The notes: generated by a model from the letters alone, not told the origin. Counted from the stretch's first letter, positions 33,110 through 42,886 are shown. The stretch is 64,000 nt of DNA from Natronoglomus mannanivorans (GCA_025517485.1 JAOPKB010000002.1:558001-622000); one strand, 5' to 3'. Numbers and translations are program-made.

Positions 33110-35829
33110 GCGTCGACGACGCGCCCGAATCGCTCTCGGAGGAGGACACCGAGGAAATCCTCCAGGAGGTCGAACGCCGCCGATCGCTGCGCGGTGTCGC
33201 GGTCGTCGTCGTCGCGATCGTCGGCGTCGCGTTCTCGGCGTTTCAGCTGTGGATCGCCGCTCGAGGATACATCTTCGAGGTGACCCTGCCGATGGTCGGG
33301 GAGATTCGACTCACGTCGCTCCAGCAGCTCCAGGTCAACGCCATTCACGTGATGTTCGCGCTCGTGCTTGCGTTCATCCTGTTTCCGCCGTCTCGAGGCG
33401 ACGGCTTCCTCTCTCGGCGACTCGCGCGCGTCGAACCGGCCGTCCGCTCTCGCTTCGGGGCCGAGAGTCCGGTGACCAGTGTGGCGGTGCGGGCGCGAAC
33501 CGTCGTCCGCTGGTTCGCGGTCGATCGGAACATGGACCGCGTCACGCCACTGGACGTGGTGCTCGTCGTCCTCTCGATCCTTCCGACCTACTACATCGTC
33601 ACGGAATTTCAGGAAATTCGTCAGATGGCGGTCTTCGGGCTCGCCGCGATGCGTCCGATGCACGAGGTCTACCCCGTCACGGAGCCGTTCGTGATGGCCG
33701 TCGCCAGCCTCGGCATTCCGCTCGACGAGGTCGCCTACAGCCTCTTGCTGGGCGTGCTGGGAATCCTCCTCGTCCTCGAGGCGACTCGGCGGGCGCTCGG
33801 GCTCCTTCTGGCGTCGCTCGTCGCGATGTTCATCGTCTACGCCCGGTGGGGATATCTCGTGCCGCGGGACTCGGCGATCGGTGCGCTGGCGATCACGCCG
33901 ACGACCTGGGACAACATCGTCTACAACCTCTGGTACGTGACCGAGGCGGGCGTCTTCGGCGTCCCCGTGACGGTCAGCGTCCGCTTTATCTACATCTTCG
34001 TGCTCTTCGGCGCGTTCCTCGAGATGAGCGGTGCGGGTCGGTGGTTCATCGACCTCGCGTACTCACTGACCGGCACGCGTCGAGGCGGGCCCGCGAAAGC
34101 GAGCGTCGTCTCGAGTGGGTTCATGGGGATGCTCAGCGGCTCTTCAGTCGCGAACACGGTCACGACGGGCGCGTTCACGATCCCGCTGATGAAACGCTCG
34201 GGGTACAGCCCGGAGTTCTCGGGCGCAGTCGAGTCGTCCTCCTCGTCGGGCGGACAGATCCTCCCGCCCGTCATGGGGGCGGCGGCGTTTCTCATCGTCG
34301 AGTTCACGGGGACGCCCTTCGCGGACGTGATCGTCGCCGCCACCTTACCGGCGCTCGCGTTCTTCTTCGGCATGTGGGTGATGGTCCACTTCGAGGCCGT
34401 CCGCGGTGGAATCGGCGGTCTCGACGCCTCGGAGTTGCCCCGGCCGTGGCGTCACTTCAAACTCGGCTGGTACTACATCGTCCCGCTGGCCCTGCTCGTC
34501 TACTACCTCGTCTGGGCGCGGCTGTCGATCAACCGCGCGGGCTGGCTGACCATCGTCGCCATCGTCGTGTTGGTCGCATTCATCGCGGCCTACGACCGAC
34601 GAATTCGTCTCCCCCTCGTCGGGACGATCCTCACGCTCTTTCTGGCCGAGGTCGCGGCGTACGCGGTCTCCGGCGTCGGTCTCGTCGACGCGATTCGGGT
34701 GTTCGCTGGAAGCGCAACCACCGGTGCCGGTGACCCCCTCGCACTCGAGGCCGCGTTCGACGCCGCTCTCGGTTCCCTCAGCACGATCGTGATCCTGGTG
34801 AGTGTCGCCTTCCTGCTCGTCCGGCCTGGTCAGGAGACGCCGCTGCTCGAACTCGACCAGTCGGTCGAGGACGCCGCCGAGACGACCGCCTCCGCGTTCG
34901 GTAGACCCGCCCTCGCGAGGAACCCTGCCTACCGGTTCGGGACGTTCGTCCTCAAATCGATGGAAGGGGGTGCGCGGACGGCGACGACCGTCGTCATCGC
35001 GGTCGCCGCCGCAGGCGTCATTCCGGGCGTCATCAGCGTCTCCGGGCTCGGTCCGAACCTCACGGCGCTCATCCTCGACGTCAGTGGGCAGGCGATGTTG
35101 CCGTTACTGCTTATGACCGGTGTCGCCGCGGTCGTCTTCGGACTGGGGATGCCGACGACCGTGATGTACATCATCCTCGTCGCGATGCTCGGTGGCGCGA
35201 TCGAAGCGTTCGGCATCGCCATCCTCGCGGCGCACCTGTTCATCCTCTACTTCGGATTGATGGCCGACGTCACGCCACCCGTGGCGGTCGCCGCCTTCGC
35301 CGCCGCCGGCGTCGCGAAGGCCGACGAGTTCTCGACGGCGACCATCGCCTTCATGCTCTCGCTGAACAAGATCATGGTCCCCTTCGCCTTCGTCTTCTCG
35401 CCGGGGATCCTCCTCTTGCGTTCCGGCGAGGAGGGCTGGCGGATCATCGGCACTGCAGACGTCGTCGAGGTGAGTTTCTTCCTCCCCGAGGTCGTCGTCC
35501 CCGTCCTCGGGATGTTCCTCGGCGTCTACGCGCTCGGCGTGACGATCATCGGCTACCAGTACGCCCGCGTCGACGGACTCGAGCGCACGCTGTTCGCCCT
35601 CGCGTCGATTTTCCTCATGGTGCCCGAGATCCCGCTGTTGATCCTCGAGGGGCTTCTCGGACTGGTCGGCACCTCGCCGACGCTGACGGGCTTTCCGGTC
35701 ACGTTTTCGCTTCGGCTCGTCGGTCTCGGCGCGCTCCTCGTTCTCTCGAGGTTCAACCGCCAGCGTGAACCGGAATTCACCGCGGACGACCGCTCGCCGG
35801 CATCGAAACGATCGCCAGGAGACGCTTGA
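33106..35829 (+). CDS. TRAP transporter permease, fused 4TM/12TM subunits
   Basis: A 907-residue integral membrane protein of the TAXI-TRAP type in which the small (DctQ-like) and large (DctM-like) subunits are fused. About 18-20 helices; conserved segments include FGAFLEMSGAGRWFIDLA, GFMGMLSGSSVANTVTTGAF, SSSSSGGQILPPVMGAAAF, and GLGMPTTVMYIILVAMLGG, ALIEAFG-type and DVTPPVAVAAFAAAGVA motifs. It uses an ion gradient to import the solute delivered by the TAXI protein. It starts at GTG 33106, coupled to DUF1850. Three genes together form a full secondary transporter. Confidence 0.94.
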   Translation: MSVDDAPESLSEEDTEEILQEVERRRSLRGVAVVVVAIVGVAFSAFQLWIAARGYIFEVTLPMVGEIRLTSLQQLQVNAIHVMFALVLAFILFPPSRGDGFLSRRLARVEPAVRSRFGAESPVTSVAVRARTVVRWFAVDRNMDRVTPLDVVLVVLSILPTYYIVTEFQEIRQMAVFGLAAMRPMHEVYPVTEPFVMAVASLGIPLDEVAYSLLLGVLGILLVLEATRRALGLLLASLVAMFIVYARWGYLVPRDSAIGALAITPTTWDNIVYNLWYVTEAGVFGVPVTVSVRFIYIFVLFGAFLEMSGAGRWFIDLAYSLTGTRRGGPAKASVVSSGFMGMLSGSSVANTVTTGAFTIPLMKRSGYSPEFSGAVESSSSSGGQILPPVMGAAAFLIVEFTGTPFADVIVAATLPALAFFFGMWVMVHFEAVRGGIGGLDASELPRPWRHFKLGWYYIVPLALLVYYLVWARLSINRAGWLTIVAIVVLVAFIAAYDRRIRLPLVGTILTLFLAEVAAYAVSGVGLVDAIRVFAGSATTGAGDPLALEAAFDAALGSLSTIVILVSVAFLLVRPGQETPLLELDQSVEDAAETTASAFGRPALARNPAYRFGTFVLKSMEGGARTATTVVIAVAAAGVIPGVISVSGLGPNLTALILDVSGQAMLPLLLMTGVAAVVFGLGMPTTVMYIILVAMLGGAIEAFGIAILAAHLFILYFGLMADVTPPVAVAAFAAAGVAKADEFSTATIAFMLSLNKIMVPFAFVFSPGILLLRSGEEGWRIIGTADVVEVSFFLPEVVVPVLGMFLGVYALGVTIIGYQYARVDGLERTLFALASIFLMVPEIPLLILEGLLGLVGTSPTLTGFPVTFSLRLVGLGALLVLSRFNRQREPEFTADDRSPASKRSPGDA

Positions 35830-35896
35830 AGCCGACGTTTTCCAGACTTCCAACTACTCGTTACCGTTTTAACACGACAGGGCGTAGACACTCGTA

Positions 35897-36787
35897 ATGA
35901 GCGCCGAGATGGAAACGTACGAGTCTCAGTCCGCGGTCGACATCGATGCCCTCGAGGTCGACGAGCCGGATATCGGCTTTCAGGTCGGAGTCGGCGTCTT
36001 CTGCGGGACGGTTCTCGCGGGTATCGTAACGACGATGCTCGCGGCCGCAGGGGCCGACGTCGCGACGCTCTTCGGTTCGTTCCCGACCGCGGTCACGGGT
36101 GGGATCCTCGTCGGTGCGATCCTCTCGAGGCGCGCCCGCGGATTCCCGGAGCGCCTCGGTGCCCGGCGGTTTCGGGTGCTCTACGGACTGGGTCCGGCGG
36201 CTGTCTTCGCCGTCGTGGCCGCCGTCGGGGCGTTCACACCCGCACTCGGTGGCGGTGTCGCAGTCGCCTCGTTGCTGTCGGCCGTGGTTTCCGCCCTCGC
36301 GGGATTGCTCGTCGTCACGATGGCGCGCAACCGGTACGTCGACGCGATCACGACCGACGAGCCGGTGGCAATCTGGCGTCTCGAGCGGGTCGGAGTGCTC
36401 CGCTGGGAGTACGCACTCGGCGGCGCGTTCGTCGTGTTCGGTGCCGTGCAGTTGTACTGGGGAACGAACAGAAGGGCCGCCGCCTGGTTCGGCTACGGGG
36501 CGCTCTTGCTCGTCCTGACCGCCGGTCAGGATCGGTGGTTCGACGGGTGGTATTCGGAAGACACCACGAACGCCTTCACACCCGACCTCGCCGTCCACGA
36601 CGCCGGTCTCGTCAAATCTCAGGGACGGACGAAGACGCTCGTGCCGTGGTCGGAGATCAGGGGTGTCGAACTCACCGACGACGAACTCGTGATCGAGCGT
36701 CGGCTGTGGAACGTTCGCTGTGGGACCGATCCGATCGACGATCCGAAGGCGGTGTACGAGACGATCGAGGCCCGTTGCCGGGAGTGA
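35897..36787 (+). CDS. Membrane protein with C-terminal PH-like domain, unknown function
   Basis: A 296-residue protein with six or seven hydrophobic segments in the first ~215 residues (GVFCGTVLAGIVTTMLAAAGA, AVTGGILVGAIL, AAVFAVVAAVGAF, SLLSAVVSALAGLLVV, GGAFVVFGAVQLYW, WFGYGALLLVLTAG) and a C-terminal ~75-residue soluble part, LAVHDAGLVKSQGRTKTLVPWSEIRGVELTDD in outline, that has the strand pattern of a bacterial PH (bPH2-like) domain. I know no function for this haloarchaeal type. ATG 35897; own promoter after the TRAP operon (67-base gap). Confidence 0.75.
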   Translation: MSAEMETYESQSAVDIDALEVDEPDIGFQVGVGVFCGTVLAGIVTTMLAAAGADVATLFGSFPTAVTGGILVGAILSRRARGFPERLGARRFRVLYGLGPAAVFAVVAAVGAFTPALGGGVAVASLLSAVVSALAGLLVVTMARNRYVDAITTDEPVAIWRLERVGVLRWEYALGGAFVVFGAVQLYWGTNRRAAAWFGYGALLLVLTAGQDRWFDGWYSEDTTNAFTPDLAVHDAGLVKSQGRTKTLVPWSEIRGVELTDDELVIERRLWNVRCGTDPIDDPKAVYETIEARCRE

Positions 36788-36884
36788 CCCTTCTCTCTTC
36801 TCAGGCCAGCGACCGGAGACGCGACGTCGATGGCGATCACGCTCACTCTCGCTCTCACGCTCACGCCCGCGCTCACTCTCACCC

Positions 36885-37535
36885 TTACTCGAGGTCGGCT
36901 CGTCCACTCGTCGCACTTCGAATCCGATCCCGGAACGCCGCTGCCTCCGCGACTGGAACTCGAACCTCGAAGGAGACGGCCGCCTCGTAGGTCGCATCGA
37001 ACTCGTAGCCCTCGCTCTCGAGGATCCCCCTGACGGTCCCGGAGTCGTCGTACTCGACCGTGATCGCGATCGCCTCGTGTGGCCGCCGTTCGACGACGCC
37101 CGCGGCGTCGACGGCCTCTTTGACGGCTCTGGAGTACGCCCGGACGAGACCCCCGACGCCGAGGTTCGTCCCGCCGTAGTAGCGGGTGACGACGACGACG
37201 CAGTTCTCGAGGTCGCGCTGGGCGAGGACGTTCAGCGCCGGCTTCCCCGCCGAACTCGAGGGTTCGCCGTCGTCGCTCGAGTACTCGCGAAGGAGGCTGC
37301 CGCCCCCGTCCCTGCTGCCCCCACCGGCGTCGGCTCGCACCCGGTACGCGGGGACGTTGTGGGTGGCGTCGTCGTACTCCTCCTCGATTGCGGTGACGAA
37401 CGCCTCCGCGTCCGCGACGGTTTCGACCGGTCGGGCGTGACCGATGAATTCCGATCCCTGGACGACGAAGCTGGCGCTGGCGTCGGTTGCGAGCGTAGTG
37501 TAGGTGTCGTCGGTGTCGGTGTCTGTGTCGGTCAC
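36885..37535 (-). CDS. YigZ/IMPACT-family (UPF0029) protein
   Basis: A 216-residue protein matching the YigZ family: FVVQGSEFIGHARPVETV, then NVPAYRVRADAGGG, SDDGEPSSSAGKPALNVLAQ, and RYYGGTNLGVGGLVRAYSRAV, with a C-terminal EF-G-V-like beta domain (IAITVEYDDSGTVRGILESEG). Family members may act on peptides or translation; function is not settled. It starts after a (TD)n run, MTDTDTDTDDTYTT. It lies 13 bases downstream of the ACT-domain gene on the same strand, so they are likely co-transcribed. Confidence 0.93.
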   Translation of the reverse strand: MTDTDTDTDDTYTTLATDASASFVVQGSEFIGHARPVETVADAEAFVTAIEEEYDDATHNVPAYRVRADAGGGSRDGGGSLLREYSSDDGEPSSSAGKPALNVLAQRDLENCVVVVTRYYGGTNLGVGGLVRAYSRAVKEAVDAAGVVERRPHEAIAITVEYDDSGTVRGILESEGYEFDATYEAAVSFEVRVPVAEAAAFRDRIRSATSGRADLE

Positions 37536-37548
37536 GAGCGGGTTCAGA

Positions 37549-38052
37549 TCACTGCAACTCGATCTTGCGGACGAACTCGAGGTCGCGAATCTCGGTGATC
37601 AACTCCCCAGGTAGATCTTCGTCGGTGATCAGGTACAGCCGCGGTTCGTCGGTGAACTCGGGATCTTCGCTGATCGTCTGTCGGATCGAGACGCCGTGGT
37701 CGGCCAGGACGCCCGTAACGGCCGAGACGATCCCTTCATCTTCGGCGTCTGCGACCTCGACCGAGAGGACGGTGAGATCGAGCACCGGCGCGAGGTCCAT
37801 GAGACTTGGCACCTGCGAGATGTTCTGGAAGATGCGCCTGAGTTCGTCGTCCTCGAGGACGGCACCGGTCGTCGAGTCGACGACGCGTCGGTCGACGCCG
37901 ATCTCGCGGGCGATTCCCGTGTTGGGGATCTCGATCCCCCCCGACACCACGCGGCCCTCGTCGTTGACCGAGAAGCCGCGCTCGAGTAGCAGCCGGATGA
38001 CCGCCTGCTGGCTCGGCGACCCCTCGAACTTCTCCATAATCTCGTCGAACAT
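37549..38052 (-). CDS. HTH-ACT amino-acid-responsive regulator (COG2150-type)
   Basis: A 167-residue archaeal regulator. Residues ~1-85 form a helix-turn-helix (GSPSQQAVIRLLLERGFSVND, IPNTGIAREIGVDRRVVDST), and residues ~95-167 an ACT domain (TVLSVEVADAEDEGIVSAVTGVLADHGVSI, LYLITDEDLPGELITEIRDLE in outline). ACT domains bind amino acids, so it is expected to sense one and control gene expression; ligand and targets are unknown. Upstream of the YigZ-like gene. Confidence 0.9.
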   Translation of the reverse strand: MFDEIMEKFEGSPSQQAVIRLLLERGFSVNDEGRVVSGGIEIPNTGIAREIGVDRRVVDSTTGAVLEDDELRRIFQNISQVPSLMDLAPVLDLTVLSVEVADAEDEGIVSAVTGVLADHGVSIRQTISEDPEFTDEPRLYLITDEDLPGELITEIRDLEFVRKIELQ

Positions 38053-38208
38053 CGGTTGGCGAACATACGAGGGCCGGACTATAATCCCCCGTGATCTGCG
38101 GGCTCTCTTCGACTCGAGTGGCGTCGGCGGCGCTCGCCACGACGCGAACCCGGCGACGCGGCCGGACGGACGGGCGGTTTTTTACGCTCCGACCGAAACT
38201 GATCGCAC

Positions 38209-39219
38209 ATGCACCAACTCCGGAGCTGTGACTTCTGTGGCAGCGACGCCGCCGGCACCTTCGAAATCGTCCCGCCCGAACTCGAGCCGACCGAGGCCGA
38301 ACAGCGCCGCGTCGTCCTCTGTGAGGCGTGTAAAGCCCGACTCGGGGCCTTGATCGAGCCGTTGCTCGCTCGAGCTGGCGCCGACGTCGACGTCGATACT
38401 GAAGCGACGGCTGCCTCGCGAAACGAGTCCGACACCGCAGACTCTTCGTCTCGGTCCGAGCGGACGACTGATTCCCTCGATTCCGTTCCCGGGTCGGGAG
38501 ACGATATCGATCGTCCCGGTGTCGAGTCCGGAACCGGATCCGACCGCAGTTCCTCTTCGGGGATCACCGTCGAACCGGGTGACTCGACGACGGTCGATCC
38601 CGACGACCGTGTGAGCCGCGGCAACAGCGACGCGAGGAGCGATCGCGACCGGCAGCGCGCCGGCGCACTCGAGACGAACGGGGACGGGAGCGAGGCCGAG
38701 ACCGATCGTAACGACGAGACGGACCGTGACGGTGATGACCAAGCAGGACCCGAAGACGAGTCTGTGGCAACTCCCGCTTCGGAAACGGCCACCTCGATCG
38801 CTGGCTCGAGCGCGAGTCAGAGTGAAACGTCGGGTGCCGACCGAGCGCGGGCGCAGACTTCGTCCGGATCCGTCTCCAAGTCCGATTCTCGAGCGGCGTC
38901 CGGATCGGACTCCATATCCGGTTCCCGAACGGCGTCTGAGTCTGAGTCTGAGCCTGAGTCTGAGTCTCGAGGCACTTCTCGATCCGACTCGCCGTCACAC
39001 TCCGCGCCGGCAGCCGAAACCGAGGGACCACCGCGGGCCTACAGCAAGGTCGTTCGACTGCTTCGTAACCGCGAGTTCCCGATGGACCGGTCTGCCGTCG
39101 AATCGCTCGCCGCGGGCGCGTACGAACTCGAGAATCACGAGGTCGAGGCGATCGTCGATCACGCGATCGAGCGGGGCGAGTTCCGTGCGGACGGTGAGAA
39201 ACTCCACCGACCGTCGTAG
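38209..39219 (+). CDS. Zinc-ribbon protein with long Ser/Asp-rich linker
   Basis: A 336-residue protein in three parts. Residues 1-60 are a zinc ribbon (SCDFCGSDAAG ... VLCEACKARLGAL). Residues ~60-265 are a disordered, repetitive Ser/Asp/Glu/Arg linker with SESEPESESR-type runs. Residues ~275-336 are a folded domain: RAYSKVVRLLRNREFPMDRS, AAGAYELENHEVEAIVDHAI, ERGEFRADGEKLHRP. Haloarchaeal homologues are known only as hypothetical zinc-ribbon proteins. Codon use of the linker (GACTCGA... repeats) explains the many false frames here. Cytosolic. Confidence 0.75.
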   Translation: MHQLRSCDFCGSDAAGTFEIVPPELEPTEAEQRRVVLCEACKARLGALIEPLLARAGADVDVDTEATAASRNESDTADSSSRSERTTDSLDSVPGSGDDIDRPGVESGTGSDRSSSSGITVEPGDSTTVDPDDRVSRGNSDARSDRDRQRAGALETNGDGSEAETDRNDETDRDGDDQAGPEDESVATPASETATSIAGSSASQSETSGADRARAQTSSGSVSKSDSRAASGSDSISGSRTASESESEPESESRGTSRSDSPSHSAPAAETEGPPRAYSKVVRLLRNREFPMDRSAVESLAAGAYELENHEVEAIVDHAIERGEFRADGEKLHRPS

Positions 39220-39246
39220 TCGCTCCCGTAGCCGATCACGCCGTCG

Positions 39247-40032
39247 TCACCGATTGTCGTACTTCCAGCTGTCGATCGGGACCTGCCCGCCGTCGACGCG
39301 CAGTTCGTGTCCGTTCACGTAATCCGCGGCGGGCGAGGCGAGGAAGGCGACCGCGTTCGCGATGTCCTCGGGTTCGGCGTACTTGCCGAGGGGATTGCTC
39401 GATTTGATCTGTTCGTGGGTCTCATCGCTGAACTTCTCCGTCATCCGAGTGTTGACCCAGCCCGGCGCGACGGCGTTGACGCGAACCCCCTCGCGACCGA
39501 GTTCTAAGGCGAGTGACTTCGTGAGTCCCTGCAGCGAGAACTTTCCGACGTCGTACTCCGGGGACATCCCCACCGCGTTTTTCGTGTGGATCGAGGTGAT
39601 GTTGACCACCTTGCCGTATCCCTGCTCGACCATCGGGTCGACGGTCGCCAGCGTGCAGTTGATCGACCCCCAGAGGTGGACGTCGATGTTCCGCCGGAAC
39701 CGCTCGCGCAGCGTCTCTCTGTCGTCACCGAGGAAGGGGCCAGCGTCGCCGATGCCGGCGTTGTTCACGAGGATATCCACGGTGCCGAGGGCGTCGGTTC
39801 CCTCCGCGACCATCTCGTCGACGGCGTCCTCGTCGCTCACGTTCGCTTCGATCGCAACCGCCTCGCCGCCGGCATCGGTAATCTCTTCGGCCACCGATTC
39901 GGCCGGGTCGGCCTCGAGATCGTTGACGATGACGCTCGCGCCGAGGTCGGCGAGCTCGAGGGCGATCGCGCGTCCGTTGCCGCGTCCGGCGCCGGTAACC
40001 AGCGCCGTTCGGTCGGAAAGGTCGAGATCCAT
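39247..40032 (-). CDS. Short-chain dehydrogenase/reductase
   Basis: A ~261-residue classical SDR. NAD(P)-binding TGAGRGNGRAIAL, the NNAGI motif, a catalytic Ser in VNITSIHTKNAV and YDVGK (Tyr-x3-Lys), and the PGWVN segment are all present. An acidic residue after the second strand (IVNDLEAD) points to NAD+ rather than NADP+ preference. The substrate cannot be inferred; FabG-like or sugar/alcohol oxidoreductase is possible. The ATG at 40032 is used; an in-frame GTG at 40041 would add three residues. Lone gene. Confidence 0.92.
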   Translation of the reverse strand: MDLDLSDRTALVTGAGRGNGRAIALELADLGASVIVNDLEADPAESVAEEITDAGGEAVAIEANVSDEDAVDEMVAEGTDALGTVDILVNNAGIGDAGPFLGDDRETLRERFRRNIDVHLWGSINCTLATVDPMVEQGYGKVVNITSIHTKNAVGMSPEYDVGKFSLQGLTKSLALELGREGVRVNAVAPGWVNTRMTEKFSDETHEQIKSSNPLGKYAEPEDIANAVAFLASPAADYVNGHELRVDGGQVPIDSWKYDNR

Positions 40033-40110
40033 AGCGGACACGTCGACCGGGTGGATGATAGTGATACGGGTTCGTGAGTCGGGACTGGCGGTTAATTACG
40101 CCCCGGTCCG

Positions 40111-40878
40111 TCACGACGTAAGCGCCGAGGAGACGCTCTCGAATCCCGCCCTCGCCTCTCGAAACGACTCGCGGGAGTCGAACCGGAGTTCCGTCGGCCG
40201 GGACGGGCCGAGTCGCTCGAGCAATCCGACCAGTCCCGAGAGCACGCGGTTGGACGGCCGCGAGTCGTCCCACTCGAGGCGGATCGTCCTCGTTTCCGCG
40301 TCGGCGTCGACACCCCGAAGTGCGGCGAGATCGAAACAGGCAGTCTCGACGCAGAAACTCGGGGGCGAGAGTTCGTAGACTCTCCCGTTGCACTCCCACT
40401 CACAGCGGGTTCCGGCCGGGAGTATCCCCGCGGTGATCCCCTCTAGAGCCGACTCGATCGACTCGATCGCCGCCGGAACCGCGTCACCGTCGACGTCGAA
40501 CTGCCGGTGATCGGCGTTGTACAGCAAAAACGCGTCGCCGTCGTGCTCGAGGCGGACGTGCTGGACGAAGGCGGCGAGGTGCCACGTCTCGATCGCGAGG
40601 AGGTCCCGAAGGGCGGCGACCGCCTCGTCCGTCGGCTCGCTCGCGCAGTACTCGTCGTACCCCGCACCGACCGATCCGACCCGGTCGTACGCGGCTCGGA
40701 CGCGGCTCACGACGTCCGGGTACCGCTCGCCGATCCCGTCACAGTCGAGCCGGAGACAGATTCGCGTCGCGTGTCCGGCAGTGCTACCGATCGCGTCGGC
40801 GGTTGCCGCTCGCTCTTCGGTCGTTCCGACTACGCCGAATACGACGACGTGACTCCGGTGAACGTCGGTGAGAGACAC
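40111..40878 (-). CDS. Haloarchaeal hypothetical protein downstream of hisB
   Basis: A 255-residue cytosolic protein, not recognised. The N-terminal half has SHVVVFGVVGTTEERAATAD, and a helix-rich middle VAALRDLLAIETWHLAAFVQHVR; the C-terminal half is beta-rich with AGILPAGTRCEWECNGRVYE and RPTELRFDSRESFREARAGFE. It starts 13 bases after the hisB stop on the same strand, so co-transcription is likely, but nothing links it to histidine synthesis. Confidence 0.7.
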   Translation of the reverse strand: MSLTDVHRSHVVVFGVVGTTEERAATADAIGSTAGHATRICLRLDCDGIGERYPDVVSRVRAAYDRVGSVGAGYDEYCASEPTDEAVAALRDLLAIETWHLAAFVQHVRLEHDGDAFLLYNADHRQFDVDGDAVPAAIESIESALEGITAGILPAGTRCEWECNGRVYELSPPSFCVETACFDLAALRGVDADAETRTIRLEWDDSRPSNRVLSGLVGLLERLGPSRPTELRFDSRESFREARAGFESVSSALTS

Positions 40879-40891
40879 ACCTCGTCCCTGC

Positions 40892-41482
40892 TCACTCGAG
40901 CGTTCCTTTCGTGCTCGGCGTTCCCTCCCGTCGCTCGTCGAACCGCGTCGCGTCGTCGAGCGCGCGGGCGGTCGCCTTGAACAGCGCCTCGATCTCGTGG
41001 TGGGCGTTCTCGCCGTCGACCTCGAGGTGGAGCGTCAGTCCGGCGTTCGTCGCCAGCGACTCGGCGAAGTGTCTGGCCATGTCGCTGGTGAACTCACCGA
41101 CGCGGTCCTGAGAGAACTCTCCCTCGAAGTAAAAGCGCGGGCGAGCGCTGACGTCGACGACGACGCTCGCGACGGCCTCGTCCAAGGGGACACGCCGGTC
41201 CGCGAAGCGGACGATCCCCGACCGGTCGCCCAGCGCGTCGTCGAACGCCGTCCCGAGGACGATCGCGACGTCCTCTACCGTGTGGTGGTCGTCGACCGCG
41301 AGGTCGCCGTCACAGTCGATCTCGAGGTCGAACAGACCGTGTTTGGCCAGTGCCGTCAACATGTGATCGAAGAAGCCGATGCCGGTGTCGACGGCCGCGT
41401 CGCCACTTCCGTCGACGGCGAGAGTACAGTCGATAGTCGTCTCGGCGGTCTCCCGCGTAACCGTCGCCGTTCGCTCAGTCAT
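40892..41482 (-). CDS. hisB: Imidazoleglycerol-phosphate dehydratase
   Basis: Dehydrates imidazole-glycerol phosphate to imidazole-acetol phosphate in histidine biosynthesis. The 196-residue protein has the metal-binding histidine motifs [25 protein letters not shown], and [12 protein letters not shown], plus [19 protein letters not shown] near the end. Monofunctional, as in archaea. ATG 41482 ([15 protein letters not shown]) matches the family start. hisA lies 670 bases away in the same direction with a small membrane gene between. Confidence 0.95.
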   Translation of the reverse strand: MTERTATVTRETAETTIDCTLAVDGSGDAAVDTGIGFFDHMLTALAKHGLFDLEIDCDGDLAVDDHHTVEDVAIVLGTAFDDALGDRSGIVRFADRRVPLDEAVASVVVDVSARPRFYFEGEFSQDRVGEFTSDMARHFAESLATNAGLTLHLEVDGENAHHEIEALFKATARALDDATRFDERREGTPSTKGTLE

Positions 41483-41701
41483 ATCGAAACGAGTGGGCCG
41501 ACGATACAAGGAAATTCCGTTCGCGCCAACTGTCATTTCGCCCCTTCTATTCCCGACACCATCCAGTGAAACGTCTATTTCGGAGTTACTATCCTAGAAT
41601 GGGCTATAAAACGTTTAACTGAATTTCAGGCCGTTGTGAAAGGTCTTAGTATACCCATTCGATGCGTGAAACGGGTCGAAACCACGCTAATGTTCGCACC
41701 A

Positions 41702-41707
41702 TTATAT
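41702..41707 (+). promoter_or_regulatory. TATA-like box of the small membrane gene
   Basis: TTATAT sits ~47 bases before the ATG at 41751 and overlaps the earlier in-frame ATG at 41706, which therefore cannot be the start; it favours 41751 with a ~20-nt leader. Confidence 0.45.
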
Positions 41708-41750
41708 GATGGTAGCAGTGAAAGTCAGGAGTACGTCAGGTGAACTGCCC

Positions 41751-42035
41751 ATGTCCCCATCCCCACTCTCGAACGAATCGACCACTCCCTCGAGCCCCGA
41801 GACGGAGTCCCGCGACCAGCCCTCCTCGAACTCCCACGCCCATCCACTCCGCAACTCCCTTCGGTCACTCAAAGGCCCGACGCAGTTCGTCGGCTTCTGG
41901 ACCGCGGTGGCGCTCCCGTTCGTCCACGTCTCGCTCATCGCGTCCGGACTCGAAGGCACCGTCGCACTGGTGTTTCTCGCCCTGCTGGCACTGAACTTCG
42001 TCGCGCTCTACGTCGGCCACGGCTACAATCAGTAG
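41751..42035 (+). CDS. Small haloarchaeal membrane protein
   Basis: A 94-residue protein with a Ser/Pro-rich N-terminal ~45 residues and two hydrophobic segments at the end, FWTAVALPFVHVSLIASGL and TVALVFLALLALNFVALYV, finishing GHGYNQ. The start is chosen from the promoter position. I do not know the function. It sits alone between hisB and hisA on the opposite strand. Confidence 0.6.
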   Translation: MSPSPLSNESTTPSSPETESRDQPSSNSHAHPLRNSLRSLKGPTQFVGFWTAVALPFVHVSLIASGLEGTVALVFLALLALNFVALYVGHGYNQ

Positions 42036-42154
42036 TCCGACTGCGTGTCCGCTCGGCCCTCCAGATTCGCGTTCCGGTCTCGTCGGTCCGTTCTCGATTC
42101 GATCACGACGGTTCGCCATGCCCGTCGTGGCCGTGTTCGAGACCGATTTCCTCT

Positions 42155-42886
42155 TCACTCCCGTTCCTGTGCTTCCTCGAGCGTAAACTCCCCTTCGTAC
42201 AGCGCGCTTCCGACGACGACGGCGGCGGCACCCGCCTCGCGAAGCGCGTCGATATCCGCGAGCGTCGCGACGCCGCCGCTGGCGACGATCGGAATCTCCG
42301 TCGCCGCGACGAGTCGTTCGACGGGCTCGGTCTGAACTCCCTCGAGCCGCCCCTCGACGTCGACGTCGGTAAAGAGGATGGCGGCGGCGCCCAGGTCTTC
42401 GTAGCGGCTGGCGGCTTCGGCGGGGTCGAGTCCGGTCCCCTCGGTCCAGCCCTCGACGACGACCTCGCCGTCTTTCGCGTCGAGACTGACGATCACGCTG
42501 TCAGGGTACTCGTCGCTGATTTCGGCGACGATCTCGGGGTTCTCGACGGCCGCTGTCCCGAGGATGACGCGGTCGACGCCGGCCTCGAGGAGGGCGATCG
42601 CGTCGGCTGCGGTTCGGATGCCGCCGCCGAGTTGGGTCGGGACGTCGACTGCGTCGACGACCGCGTCGATCGCCTCGGCGTTCGATCGCTCGCCCTCGAA
42701 GGCGCCGTCGAGGTCGACGAGGTGGAGCGTTCGAGCGCCGGCGTCGACCCAGCGTCGGGCGGCCTCGACCGGATCGCCGTAGGTCTTCTCTGTGCCGCGT
42801 TCGCCCTGCACTAACTGGACGACGTCGCCGTCCTGGACGTCGACCGCTGGAATCACTTCGAACGCCGCGAATGCGGTTGTGCTCAT
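42155..42886 (-). CDS. hisA: ProFAR isomerase
   Basis: Phosphoribosyl-formimino-AICAR-P isomerase, a (beta/alpha)8 enzyme of histidine synthesis. The 243-residue protein has FEVIPAVDVQDGDVVQLVQGE, the catalytic Asp in that first strand, DLDGAFEGERSNAEAI, LGGGIRTAADA and a C-terminal IPIVASGGVATLADIDALRE with a phosphate-binding GG. ATG 42886 (MSTTAFAAFEVIPAVD) matches the family; the longer open frame to 43042 is shadow. Shares a divergent region with the PiT gene where GTACTG (43006) and CAGTAC (43020) form a small inverted repeat. Confidence 0.95.
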   Translation of the reverse strand: MSTTAFAAFEVIPAVDVQDGDVVQLVQGERGTEKTYGDPVEAARRWVDAGARTLHLVDLDGAFEGERSNAEAIDAVVDAVDVPTQLGGGIRTAADAIALLEAGVDRVILGTAAVENPEIVAEISDEYPDSVIVSLDAKDGEVVVEGWTEGTGLDPAEAASRYEDLGAAAILFTDVDVEGRLEGVQTEPVERLVAATEIPIVASGGVATLADIDALREAGAAAVVVGSALYEGEFTLEEAQERE